64,000 nucleotides of DNA. Source: Pogona vitticeps (Eukaryota; Chordata; Lepidosauria; Squamata; Agamidae). Below the pieces are notes generated by a model that saw only the letters and a program-made list of their open reading frames with translations, did no database searches and was not told the DNA's origin. The stretch lies in the NCBI RefSeq assembly GCF_051106095.1, contig NC_135787.1:159844001-159908000 (forward strand), in the 5' to 3' direction. The translations under genes and the position numbers were made by a program. Within the stretch, counting starts at the first letter, position 1, and every line of letters starts with the position of its first letter. Below, piece by piece: positions 48,101 to 61,200 of this stretch.

Positions 48101-51100
48101 TCAGCAGGTAGGGTGAACTGAATTCTAATCATAGGGTGAACTGAACCCACTCTGGTGAATTTATATCACTCCTCATTTGCTCTGCATTTGTCTCCATCAT
48201 GGCAGATACTTTATTATTTTTGCGTGCACTAAGAAAGCTTAGAAATCCTATAAATGACAAAATTTTAAAAAAATCAATGCTTTATGATGGAAACTTAGCT
48301 CAATCATTTTGCTTTTACAATCTTATTTTCCTTGTCAGATGAGCAAAGCAAGCTATCCAGGCCAGTATTGGAACTGGAAGAAGGAGAACAAGTCAAGACA
48401 TCTGGTAATTATATTGTTACATATTACTGCCCATGCAGGAGTACCACTGCTGGTTGTAATATTGTTGACTGAGTAGTAGCAGGAGCATGAGTGGCTCATG
48501 GAATGGGACAAAATTTGGGAGGGTGTCCTCCTCACTGTCACAGTCATGAGCACAGACAGCACTTTAGGACAATTCAGCTGAAAGTTGGCATATTTAAGTT
48601 CCATTTCTTTTGATGAAAAAAATATATAACAATTCACTTGGCTCTCCGGCTGAGAATATGCAGGGCTTAAAGGTATGTCACTTCAACATGCCGTGCCCTT
48701 TCTGTTGACAAAGTTTATAACATATCCTGCACACACTACTGTGAAACATGTGACTTAACCCTACTCTGCATCAGGCCAATAGCCCCTCAAAGCTGAATGT
48801 AAAGGAACTCTGGACCTACAAATATTGTTGAAAAGCATGTCCTGTCTTCATTAACTAAGAGCTATGTTGGCTGGCTAAAGCTGTTGGGTGCTGGAGTCTG
48901 AGAACCTCTGGAAAGCTATAGATCCTGCAGCACTGATCTGAACCCAGCACCGTCTGCTCTATTGATGGGGGCTCCTGAAAACTTCAAGCAGAACTCTTTC
49001 TATTAACTTCTTGTTCATGGCACATGGAAGCCACAGGCTCACTGTGGGGCAATATGGAATGAGGATTTGAAATCAAAGAAGCCCTCAAGAGTCAAACAGC
49101 CGTATAAATGTCTATCACCGTCCCGTATCCCTTTTCATATAAAATGAGCATACTTCAGCAAGCTCTCTGTTAGCTTTGTACTCAGTCCACAACAGTAATG
49201 CTTCCACAATGATGTTTTGTGTAGTCGGTTGCTTGTTTTTATACTCCTCACAGTTCTTATTTATGATTTATTTGTTAGTTGCATTTATATCTCAGTTTTC
49301 CGTCAATGAGCTCCAAGCAACATACATTGCTCTCTTGCTCCTTGCTTTCACCTCATAAGAATTCAGTGAGGTAGACCATGCTAGGAGAATGAGACTCAAC
49401 CACCTAACAGGTTTCATGGTTCATCTGAAAACTAGCTGTGGCCCAGTCCCATATTTTAACCACTACACTAAGTAGCTCTGTTCCTAACCACTTACCTCAG
49501 CTCTCGCATCAGTCAATCTATTCTGAAGATGTCAGTAGTATTCTCTTTTCCCCCTTTCTTTTTCTTCCTCAGCATCATACTCTATTCCTGCTTCATCATA
49601 GTTTTCTAACCCTTCACAGTTTAATAACTACTTTTCTAGCTTCAAGCAGTTCAGTCTCTAGGGGTGTTCTTTTTTACTTACCTTTTTCTTCACATTATCC
49701 AGATGAAACAAGCTGTATTTGCCAGCTGGAGATGTCAGGGGACTTAATTTTAGATTTTGGGCTTGGAGGCTTAGTTTCTGTGTACTAGGCTATTATGGCC
49801 CATCTCTTCTGACAAAATCAAACTGCAAAAACTATTTATTCAGATCAATACTGGTAACCCGTGTGGTGTGTTCTCCTTACCATGTGGCTTAAGATTCTTG
49901 TTCAGCAATTTAAATGGAGAGCAGGACTTTTTGTCTTCTTTCTTATAGTCCCCAATGTGGCTGTCAGAGGGAAGGTGTTTCAGTCGAGCACCTATAATGA
50001 GCTTGGGAACCCCGACAATGCCATTGACGGTTCAGTATCTGCAAACTATTTGCGAGGGCACTGCACCCATACAGAACTAGAAATTAATCCTTGGTGGACA
50101 GTGGATTTGACAGCAGAGTTTCGAGTGCTCAGAGTGGGCGTCACCAATCGGGGAGACTGCTGTTCAGAGCGGATCAATGGAGCTGAAATTCGAATAGGAA
50201 ATTCACCAGAAAAGGGAGGGATCACAAATCCAAGGTATGATACCAGTTTAAGGCCATTCAAGGTGCCATACTTTAAAGATAATTTCCGTTTTTCCTTGTG
50301 GATGTGGTTTCTCTTGAACGCTAAGCAGGAGCTACATTCCTTTTGAAGGTGTGCCACAATTACCTCACTGGGGCCAGGGAAGACAGCTGTTTTTGACTGT
50401 GGAGAAATGCAAGGACGGTATGTAACTGTTACCATCCCAGGTGTCCGGATTATCTCACTCTGTGAAGTCCAAGTGTTTGGTGAAAAGGTTAATTCCTCAG
50501 GTAAGTTCCCTCTTGTGATTTAGTGAACTAGCAGAGGTTGATGTTGAAAGAACATGGGTGGTTGCAGTGCAGGCGGTGCTGCAGACAGTCAACCTAGAAA
50601 ATAGGGATATGGTGACAGAATGCAAACATATACAGACGGCAGATGTCAAACAAATATTGTTGTTAAAGGCACCCGGCATTCGGCCAGAACAAAAGTGATA
50701 ACTTCTGTGCCTTGTGGCGCAGTGGTTAAACTGCTGCACTGCAGCCAAAACTGTGCTCACGACCTGGTGTTCAAATCCCAGGTAGCCGGCTTAAGGTTGA
50801 CTCAGTCTTCTATCCTTCTGAGGTCGGTAAAATGAGTACCCAGCTCGCTGGGGGGGCGGATGTGTAGCCTGCATAATTAACTTGTACATTACCCAGAGTG
50901 TGCTGTAAGCACTATGGGGCTGTAGATAAGCAGCATGCTTTTTAGTTTGAGCTAGCTCAGAGATATTGTTTAGTTGGGATATGATCACATGAGGAACTAT
51001 ATTTTAATTTCACCATTTTCTATATCCCCGCAATCACATGACATGCGGGGAAATGAGCTCCAGCCTGACTTTAATACGTGCCCAAGCTGCAGGGTCTCTA

Positions 51101-51340
51101 CTTAAGACCTGGCTCTTTAGACAGGCTTTCCCTCCTGTCATCACTTGAATATTTCCCCCCCATCTTGAACTATATTACTATTGTTGTTTTTTATTTTATT
51201 ATATTGTTTTTATTTTATTTTTTATTGTTAGCCACTCAGAGTAGACTTTGGTCTAGATTATTTATTTATTTATTTAATATTTAACAAACAAACAAACAAA
51301 CAAACAAACAAACAAACACACATACACACATACACACATA

Positions 51341-51386
<46 letters not shown>

Positions 51387-54300
51387 TACATACATACATA
51401 CATACATACATACATACATACATACATACATACATACATACATACATACATACATACATACATACATACATACATACATACAATTGGTGGCAGGGCTAGA
51501 GCAATTCCCCAGGAGATGGAAGGGTGATTTAACAGATCATGCTCCCATTAAAGTGACCCTTGCTGATGTGATCAGATACACACCTTTGCTGCCATCTGAT
51601 GGTAGATGCCATCTAGAATATGCCTCTGCTCTCTAAGACAAATGAAATGGAAGTTTTATAATTAAGAGTGAAGCTCACTTCAGCAGTAAAGGATGATGAT
51701 TGTCCTCTGACATCTTTCATGGCTTTGCTAGTTGCAGATTATTAATAATTTGCTTTTGTTGGGTAATTGGAAGCAGCAGGCTCTGATTCCATTATTGGTT
51801 TTGCATCTTTGCTTTAAAGATACATTTCTGGAGGAATAACGTGCCATTGCCTCCTAATTGCAAAGTTGCCCATCTTCTGTGCTTAAACCTTTAGTTACTG
51901 ATATTGCTGTAAAAACCCCCAGATGTTGTGCTACTCTGGTGGTAACAGTTAATATCAACAACAACTCTGTATAGCTTATATTGGTTTAATTAGATTTGGC
52001 AATGCTCAGCTATTTTATGATGAAATTCATGATGAAATTTTGTGTGGATCTTGTCTAAAAGATTTTGCTAACAAGAAAGAAACTTCACCTGGAGAAGAAG
52101 AAGACACAGAAGGTCAGTATAAAGGTCTTTGGATTGTCCCCATCAAACCTAAAATATACAAACTGGAGATGAGCAGGCAACATTTCTTTAGATGGGTAAA
52201 TTCAATCAACATGTGAAATGAGGCCTTCACGGCCTCTCCACAAACTTCCACAGCTATAGTATACCTAGCTCCAATTCTGGACAGCTATGTATGCATGTTT
52301 TTGTAAATATACTGACGACTATATGAAAATGGCGTTGGGTGCGTGAACAGTATGTATGCATAGGCTGAGTGCTGGAAGGATTGGCAAATGAGGAATAGAA
52401 TGTGGGATACTGAGCTAAATGCTGATCGGCTGATGTGTTTAGAATGTGACAGCAATTGGTAAAGGAGAGAGCACAGTTTGTTTCATTGATTCTGTTTGGA
52501 GCAGGGATCCCCAACCCCCGGTCCATGGCCTGGTGCTGGTCTGTGGCCATAGCAGGACTGGGCCTCAGAGGCAGACCTCCTGCCCTCCACTCCCCCCATG
52601 CACATGGGTGCCCCTCCCCTCCATGAGTGCGCCCCTCCTCTCCATACATGTGCGCGATCATGCCCCTCCCCTCCATAAGCATGCCCCTCCGCACAAGTGC
52701 ATGAGCACACCTGCCCCTCTGTGCATGTATGTGAGTGCCCCCCTTCCCTCCATGAGCACACCCCACCAACCTGTAAGCAAGGGGGGGTGTCCCACTCCTC
52801 CTGTGCATGGACCCCAGCCCCCCAACCGGTTCATGGTTCAGAAAAGGTTGAGGACCACTGGTTTAGGGCATTCAGAGAGTGAGTTGGTTAGAGCATTTGT
52901 CTTGAGTTAATGAGGAGAAAACAGTTAAGGAAATGGTGGCCCAAACTTTGTTGTTTAATGTAGTGAATTGCACTAAAATAGGCCCATTGACTCAGTGAGG
53001 ATTTGGTGAGTCAACTCCTACATAAATTCCATTGATTTATGCTTATCATAGTGTGTCATAGTTAGAGTAGGCCAATTTGAATTTGAATTACTCACTAAAT
53101 ACTCACTGAATCAATGGGCCTACTTTAGTGTGGTTTACTGTGTTTAGCAACAGGATTTTGGCCAGTGTATTGTAGGCCTCCTAAGCAAGCGTGGACCCCA
53201 TAAACACACCATACACATAACTGTAGGGGGAAAGGCCACATATTTATTGATTACAGCAGCAGTTTCACTGGCCTCGTATTGGGATTCAATCCAGTTTCAT
53301 CAGGAGACCCAAATGCCATTGTCTTCCCAGGTCCATCTGGCAGACCACCTGAAATGACAGACCCTTTGGAGACCATATGGTACATACACCACGCAAGGGC
53401 AGGATCAGGCTCTCAAAGCCCCTAGCTAGGGCACTTCCTGACCCTGCCTTCTGGGTCCTCTGAAGGGATTCCACACCAGCCAAGACAAGCAGGTCCTGCC
53501 TACTGTCTTTCATCCTCTGGTTCCATTCCCAATGCTCCAAACCGCCAACAAAGCTGTGAAAGGAATATACAAAACTCCCTTGTAACACAAAACTTGTAAC
53601 ACAAAACCTTGCCGTGAAGAAAATCATTTTATACATGTATACCCAATCAGATTAAGAATTAAAGGCTAACTTCAAAACATAGCATGGGTGGGAGAGGGAA
53701 AGAATGCCGCCTCAGGAATGACTGGAGCCCAGGCCTGCAATCCACCTGCTTTATGCTGCACTGACTGGTGGACCTGAATGAAAACTTGCCTCTCAGGTCC
53801 ACTAGCCAGGAGTCCTCCCCACCCACAGCCACACAGCCAATCAGGATTGGCCAGCACAACCCTGGCCATTTGCTGCCTCTCCCAGGCCCCCTCATGGTAC
53901 CACCACGTGGCATGTTGGAGGCCACCAGAGCCAAACTGAGAGTAGGTTGTAAGAGGAAGCCCCTCCACCGCTCCGGCCACAAAGCAGGCCCCAGGTAAGT
54001 CTGAGTCCCGTCCTTGTGTGGAATCTGTAAAAACAACTAATTATAATGTTAAACAATAGGAGAGATTATAAATAAGAGTGTGGGAATAATATAAAAGGTT
54101 ATAAGGATTATCATTGTTTTGCACTTCAGTTTGAACTTCTTGATAAATTACCCTTCCCTTATTTCTGTATACTGTTTACCTGTATTTTTCAAATAAATTC
54201 TTTTTGTCTGATTCTTAGTAAAAACTTTCCTCTTTATTTATATATAACATGTTAAAGATATTAGCAGTCTCAGAGAACAGAGAGTGCAACGCCCACATCA

Positions 54301-54528
54301 GTTCAGGCAATGAAATACCAAGACCCACCCTAAGGGGGGTGTCTTTTTTCTTAAAGTAGGTGCCTGTATATTTTCCAGAGTTGGTAGGTGCCAAAAGTGG
54401 AGCTCTCTGATTTAAGCTAGGCAGTGAACGGGAACACTTCCACAGATGGGGCACCAAACTGGTGACAATAAAAGGACGTCTTCCACATTCAAATTTTCCA
54501 GGGGAGAGGGGGAGGGAGGGAGGGAAGC

Positions 54529-54606
<78 letters not shown>

Positions 54607-55164
54607 GAGCTTTGCTTATACAGTACTGTATGGCAAGGGTAAAACTGATGGCACTGCATAGCGCCCCCATCCTGAGTTGTAGCCATTCATCCTTCCATTT
54701 GCACGTTTCCTCCCCATTTTGGAAACATACAGAAGCCCAAATCATCTCCAAATCAGGAGATCCAGTCCCAATTTGTATAGCAAGTATTTGCCTATAAATC
54801 AGATCAGATGGGATTCGCACATTCCAAGTTTTTATTGTCTCAACTTGGCTTCGGTTTGGGGTTCCACCAGAAGACAGCGGCCAATATAGGAGGGTGGCAT
54901 TTTTGTGTCCCAGCTGAGGAAGGATACGTCATTGTGGAACTAAGTCCTACTGAATTCAGTGAAACATACCTATGAGTGAGTCACCTCAGAAACACTACCA
55001 AGAAACAGTCTGACTTTGTTATATATTATCCACCTTTTTTTGTTTCATGTCTTCCTTATTGTAGTTACTTCCGCTATTGAAAAATGGGTAAAGCAGAAAG
55101 AACTTAGACCGCCATTGGAACAGAACAGAGGGAAGCAAGCTTATTTAACTGGTAAACTGACCCG

Positions 55165-55201
<37 letters not shown>

Positions 55202-58200
55202 ACTCTGATTTAATAAACATTTGCAGAGAACTCCCTCTCAGCCTCTCTGAGTGCACTTGATTTACACTTAGTACTGGTATGAGAACATTACTCAAAATAG
55301 CATAAACCCTACAGATTATGTGAAATCCAGAGGGTTGGGCAAAACAGCATTACGTACTTTAATCTCACTCACAATATTCACATTCAGTTTTTGTGTCTTA
55401 CCATGGTTATCTGGTCAGCCTGGTATTGCAGGGTTTTGTCACATGTTTAAGCTGTACCAGTGGGCAAATCAACTATTTTTAAAAAGGCAGGTGATAACTT
55501 TATTGGACCACTGAAAATTAATCAAAGAGCTAGCTTTTGACCTAAACTGGTCTTCATCAAGCCGTGCACTTATGGATAGTGCAGAAAAGAAAATATGTGA
55601 GAATCTCACAAAATCTTGGGAGATGTCTGTGCCAGCTCTATTTTTTAAAGGCAAGCCTAATAATGCAGATTGCAAATGCCAGTCAGGGCTTTAGATTTCA
55701 AACACCACCCCCGGTAGTTGTTGGCTGCAATTTTTCTCCAAACTCCTCAAAGGACTGCCATTAAATCAGTAATTGCTATTTTGATGTGATTATCTGTTGG
55801 ATATTATTTATGAGGAAAAATACACTTTCCTTAATTGGTCAAAGGTAAAGGTAAAGGTTCCCCTTGACATTTAGTCCAGTCGTGTTCGACTCTAGGGGGT
55901 GGTGCTCATCCCCATTGTCAAGCCATAGAGCCAGTGTTTGTCCTTAGACAGTTTCCGTGGTCATGTGGCCAGCACGACAGACACAGAACGCTGTTACCTT
56001 CCTACCGTAGTGGTACCTATTTATCTACTCGCACTTACATGCCTTCGAACTGCTAGGTTGGCAGGAGCTGGGACAAGCAAGGGGAGCTCACTCCGTTGTG
56101 TGGATTCAATCTTAGGACTGCTGGTCTTCTAGCCTTGCAGCACAGAGGCTTCTGCGGTTTAACCCACAGTGCCACCACGTCCCTCTGGTCAAACTGGTCA
56201 AAACAGTTTTGCAATTGTTTTCCATCCTGTCTGTTTTAGATTGGAAGGACCTTGGGGGCTAGGACTAGTCTAGGCTTTCTAGATCATTCTGAAAAGTGCC
56301 ATGTAGATTAATACCATATAATGCCATGGTAAATGATCTTATGCCAGCTGATGGCAGTGGCTAAGGACCTTCAGTTTCCTTTCTTTGGAAACATTTAATA
56401 GGAACACTGGCTTTAGGCTGTTTATTATTGATTCAAACAACATTGGACAATTCTTTTCCCATGTGGAGAGTTTTCAGAAGTCATTCAGTGGTACAGTACT
56501 TTGAATTTTAAGGCAGAGCCCAAAATTCAGTTTGATGGTATGCGCTGTCAAGTTGCATCATACTTAGGGTGACCCTAATTTGCTTTTCAAGGTATATGTG
56601 ATATTTAAAGAGTGGTTTTACCAGTACCACTTCCCAGGGACTGAGGAGTAGGGGTTTGAGCCAATGTCTGCTGAGTCCTCGTCTGTCACTCTACCCACTA
56701 CATCCATATGATTCCTCACTTGAGTTCTACCACACATGAAAGGGCAATCATGCAAATGCTGTTCATATTGCATATCCAGACATGTAATAGGCAGCTCACT
56801 AAATATTTAGATTGCTTGTTTGATTGATATTCTGTAACAATACAATTCAGGTTGTATTGGAGAGAATCAATAACAATCCCTCTTTCTCTCTTTCATATCT
56901 ATTCTTGCAGTCTACAATGCAGCCCTTGATGGAAAGGCATTTCAGTCAAGCTCCTACTCCAGTCTGGCATCTGCTGAACATGCCAATGATGGCTCCACAT
57001 CTTCTAATTTTTTGCAAGGACACTGTACCCACACATTGCTAGAAGCTAATCCATGGTGGACAGTAGACCTAAGGGCAAGATTTCGAGTTCTCAGTGTAGT
57101 TGTCACTAATCGTGGAGACTGCTGTGAAGAACGGATACAAGGTGCTGAAATCCGAATAGGGGACTCAAAAGATGAAGGTGGTATCTGAAATCCCAGGTAT
57201 TATTTGAGTCCTCATTCACTTGAATGATCAGGGAACTTATTGAATGGGAAGGATTGGAAACCAGATATCGAATGGTTTAACTTATACTATTTATTTGTTA
57301 ATATGCCACCTTACTACCTGAAATAGGGTACCTTTTGAAGTAAGGCGAGGGACTCGTCTCCCACTATCCCACATCCAAGTGGTGAGAAGTTTCAGGAATT
57401 CCAGTTCTTACTTAGAATTTAGTTTCCTTAGAGGGAAGTCAATAGATGCTCATCTCATTTCTCTTATATAAAAATAATACGGTCCCATCAAGTTGATTCT
57501 GACTTATTGAGACCTTTTTCAGCATTATCTAGGAACAGTACCCAGAATTGATTTACAAGTTCTGGAGCTGCCCTGGGACTTGCTGAAGGCTACACAGGCT
57601 GGTTCTTCTGCTGGGAGGCTTAGGGGGAATCAAATGCACAACTTTTGGCTCTACAGCTAGATCCTTAACTTACTGCCATGAAAGCTCATGCAAAAATAAA
57701 CCTGTTATTTATTTTAGTTATTTAACCTGCTACAAAATTTTGTCTCCTTTTTAAAAGCTTGCAAGCAATCTGTGATGGGACGGGATCTGAGAACAGGCAG
57801 TCTAACATGATTGGGCTCCCCCCCCCCAGTGCCATAGGCTTTCTTGCAGAGAACAAATTCAACTCTACACTTTGTTCTGAGATCCCGTCCCATCACAGAT
57901 TGCTTGCGAGCTCACCTACTTCCTTAGCTATTAATCCAGACCCCAAATCAACATTTTCTTGAGTGTGGGGATGGATTGCCCATTTACAAACCTAGAGTTA
58001 GCTAGACTAAACATGATGACCAGTCTGACTCTTTTAGCAATCTCTTTCATGGGGCTGGATGATAAGAGATCATTGAAACAATTACCATTCCTTCCTATAA
58101 ATGCATTGCAATACTAAAACATATGAGCTACTTTGCTTTCCAGATGTGCTACAATCAGCTCCATGGATTTGGGAGAAACTCACAAATTTGAGTGTGAAGG

Positions 58201-61200
58201 AATGCAAGGACAGTATGTGACCATCACTATTCCAGGCACACCCAAATACCTCACCTTGTGTGAAGTACAAGTCTTTGGTCAGCGGATAATGCCTCTTGGT
58301 ACGTCTAAAGATTTCATAAATAATTTCTGCACTGCTCTTAGCTAACCTTTGCCACAGAAACTCAGTTGTCTGAGCCATACCTGTGCATCTTTGGGTTCTG
58401 AAATATATTGTGAGATCATAATGATGAAAACAGGGATCAGCTGCACAATGCCAGGACTGAGGACATCTGGGCCAATACACTTGCACAAATGTGTGTACTA
58501 TTGTTACATGACTGATTGATTTTGTATGTTGGTTTTGAAATGTGAATAATTAAAAGAAGAAAAATCAACCATCTAGTATCAGCCTCTGGTTCAATATTAA
58601 TCAGATTGTTAATTCAAACAATCTCAGCAGCTCTCTCTTCCAGAGGATACAATCTCTTGAACGTTTCAAGAAACCACTACTGTTTGTTTCCCCTATTGGA
58701 ATCAACAGCATGCCCTTGAATTTGGCTGCATGCAATATCCAGACTACATGCTCACTTAACAGTAGCAATTGGTCTTCCCATGTATTAACTCCCCATAACA
58801 AGAGTGACAACACTGGTACTGACTCTTGATGTTCCCCATATGTCACAACCAATACCGATAGCCCTGGTACCATTGATTATCATCCTGTTAGCTACTAGCA
58901 TGCTTTCTTTTACATTTGGTATCAACAACCTAATCCATAAAGACTTCCCTGATTCTGAAATATCACCACATGTTCCCATATCCCAGGAATCTTCCTTAAG
59001 CAAGGACTCAGGCTTTGCCTCACATTCTTTAGCAGATTTGTTGTCTCCTCTCCTTCCTGGGACATGGTGGCGCTGCGGGCTAAACCGCAGAAGCCTTTGG
59101 GTGCTGCAGGGTCAGAAGAAAGACCAGCAGTCGTAAGATCGAATCCACGCGACGGAGTGAGCTCCCGTCGCTTAGTCCCAGTTCCTGCCAACCTAGCAGT
59201 TCGAAAGCATGCAAATGTGAATAGATAAATAGGTACCACCTCGGTGGGAAGGTAAACAGTGTTCTGTGTATAGCCGCGCTGGCCCGTGACAACGGAAACT
59301 GTCTTCGGACAAATGCTGGCTCTACGGCTTGGAAACGGGGATGAGCACCGCCCCCTAGAGTCGGACACGACTGACTAAATGTCAAGGGGAATCTTTACCT
59401 TTACCTTCTTCCTGGACCCTCTTATGGGAGATGACATCCCTAAATAATTAGAGGATGTTAGACTCTGATCCAACATCTGATCCAACATTTGATCCAACAG
59501 TCATGGTCCCTGGCATCTACTATGCCACCCACTTCTCACAGGATAGGAAGTTTGTATAAACTTCAGGAAGAGAATGCTGTTTTTCCTTCCAGCACTCACT
59601 ACCCAATTCTATTGTAGTGAAAGCACCAACAGTGAAAGGGAAATAACAGATCTGTTCTACTTCCACTGATGAAGAAGAACAAAAATGAGATCTTCTGGGA
59701 TGCCATTTTTGTTCCTCAGCTGTGCTGAGTTAAGAACTACCAAGCCTGCATGGATATTCACCAGCAGTTCAACACAACATCTGCAGTGGGTTGCCCGTGC
59801 ATGTGTAGCTGTAAACGAGTAGGCATTCTTTTGCATATGTTGCAGTGAATGCACATATATTGAAGGAACAGGGATCAGTGGTGCTACCAATGTTAGGGGG
59901 CACCATCCACAGTATACCAGTCCTCTCATCTACAGACCCTTTGGCTATGCATGGAGAAGGCTGAAGAGGGAAGCGGGGATCCTTAATTAAGAGGAGAAAG
60001 TGACACAGACTACTGACTATTCCTTATGTAGCAATTTCGTTCCCCTTTGAAATCTACTGATCTACTGCTCATGCTAAATACATACTGCAGTGTTCATTAT
60101 TAAATCAAATACTATTTAGGAGCCCACTTCCCCTATTTTTGGAATATGCTTGCTTGTTTAACTGCTTTCTTTCTGCCTGTTTTGATTCATATCAAAATGT
60201 TGCACAAATTAGAATTATGCACCTATATAAAATATAAATAAAATTAAAATATTAGAATATTAGAGTATTTTTAATTGTTTAATTGCTTAAGTACATTCTT
60301 TTGTACCTTATAGTCCCCAACGTGGCCCTTGAAGGGACGGCATTCCAGTCCAGCACCTACAACAAACTGGGGTTTGCAGAGAATGCCATTGATGGGTCCA
60401 CTGCAGTCAACTTTATGCGCAAATCATGCACTCACACGGATCTAGAATTAAATCCATGGTGGACAGTTGATCTGAAGGCCGAATTTAACGTCTCAAGCGT
60501 TAGTGTCACCAATCGAGAAGATTGTTGTGCAAATCGGCTTAATGGAGCTGAAATCCGGATTGGGAACTCACTAGAGAGAGGAGGCTCTACAAATCCTAGG
60601 TACCCACTAGTTTGATGTTTTTAAGGGGCTCACAGAAATAAGACACAGGGAAGAAAATGGGGTGGAATGCTAGTACAAGTAATTCACTCAATGACAACAA
60701 AAAACAATAATCCACGTTGGTCCAGTACTCTTGATCTGTATCTTTTGTTTCTTTCTGTGGCCAGATGGCTGTTGATGATGTTCTTAATATGAATTGACCA
60801 TTTAATAGAAATATAAATGGATTTCTTTTCAAGGTGTGCTATAATAGCCTCACTTGGTGCTGGAGAAACTCAGAATTTTGATTGTGAAGGAATCCAAGGG
60901 CGATACGTTACTGTGACAATCCCTAGGATTCAGTTTCTCACACTGTGTGAAGTCCAGGTGTTCGGAGTGAGGGCAAATCCCTTGGGTGAGTAGAAAAGTT
61001 TGTTGTTTATCTGTCCTGCAGCAATTCTGTGCTGGACGATGCTTAGGTTCTGTACAAATGATGACTTCTATTGGAACAAGATCCCTATGTAGTTAGCTTG
61101 AATCTCTCTTCGGTAGCTTAACAGTCACTTTGTTTTGGGAGATGGGTGGAGAAGCGAGGGAAGCCTTATTGCATGAGGGATTGTCTGTTTTCTTAATGGT

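Noticed and set aside
50708-50790. tRNA gene
   Set aside because: A- and B-box-like motifs belong to the head of a Sauria SINE; no intact cloverleaf or acceptor stem.
51284-51482. CRISPR-like array or satellite
   Set aside because: A simple tetranucleotide microsatellite with no spacers; the window is eukaryotic.
51270-51483. Cys/Tyr/Val-rich ORFs
   Set aside because: Translation of a CATA/CA microsatellite.
54215-54820. 201-aa ORF with a long Ser/Phe/Leu run
   Set aside because: Read through a GAAA microsatellite; flanks match nothing and no splice context exists.
58804-59136. 110-aa ORF with a hydrophobic segment in intron 10
   Set aside because: No recognised family, no phase-compatible splice sites, and its end lies in a SINE.
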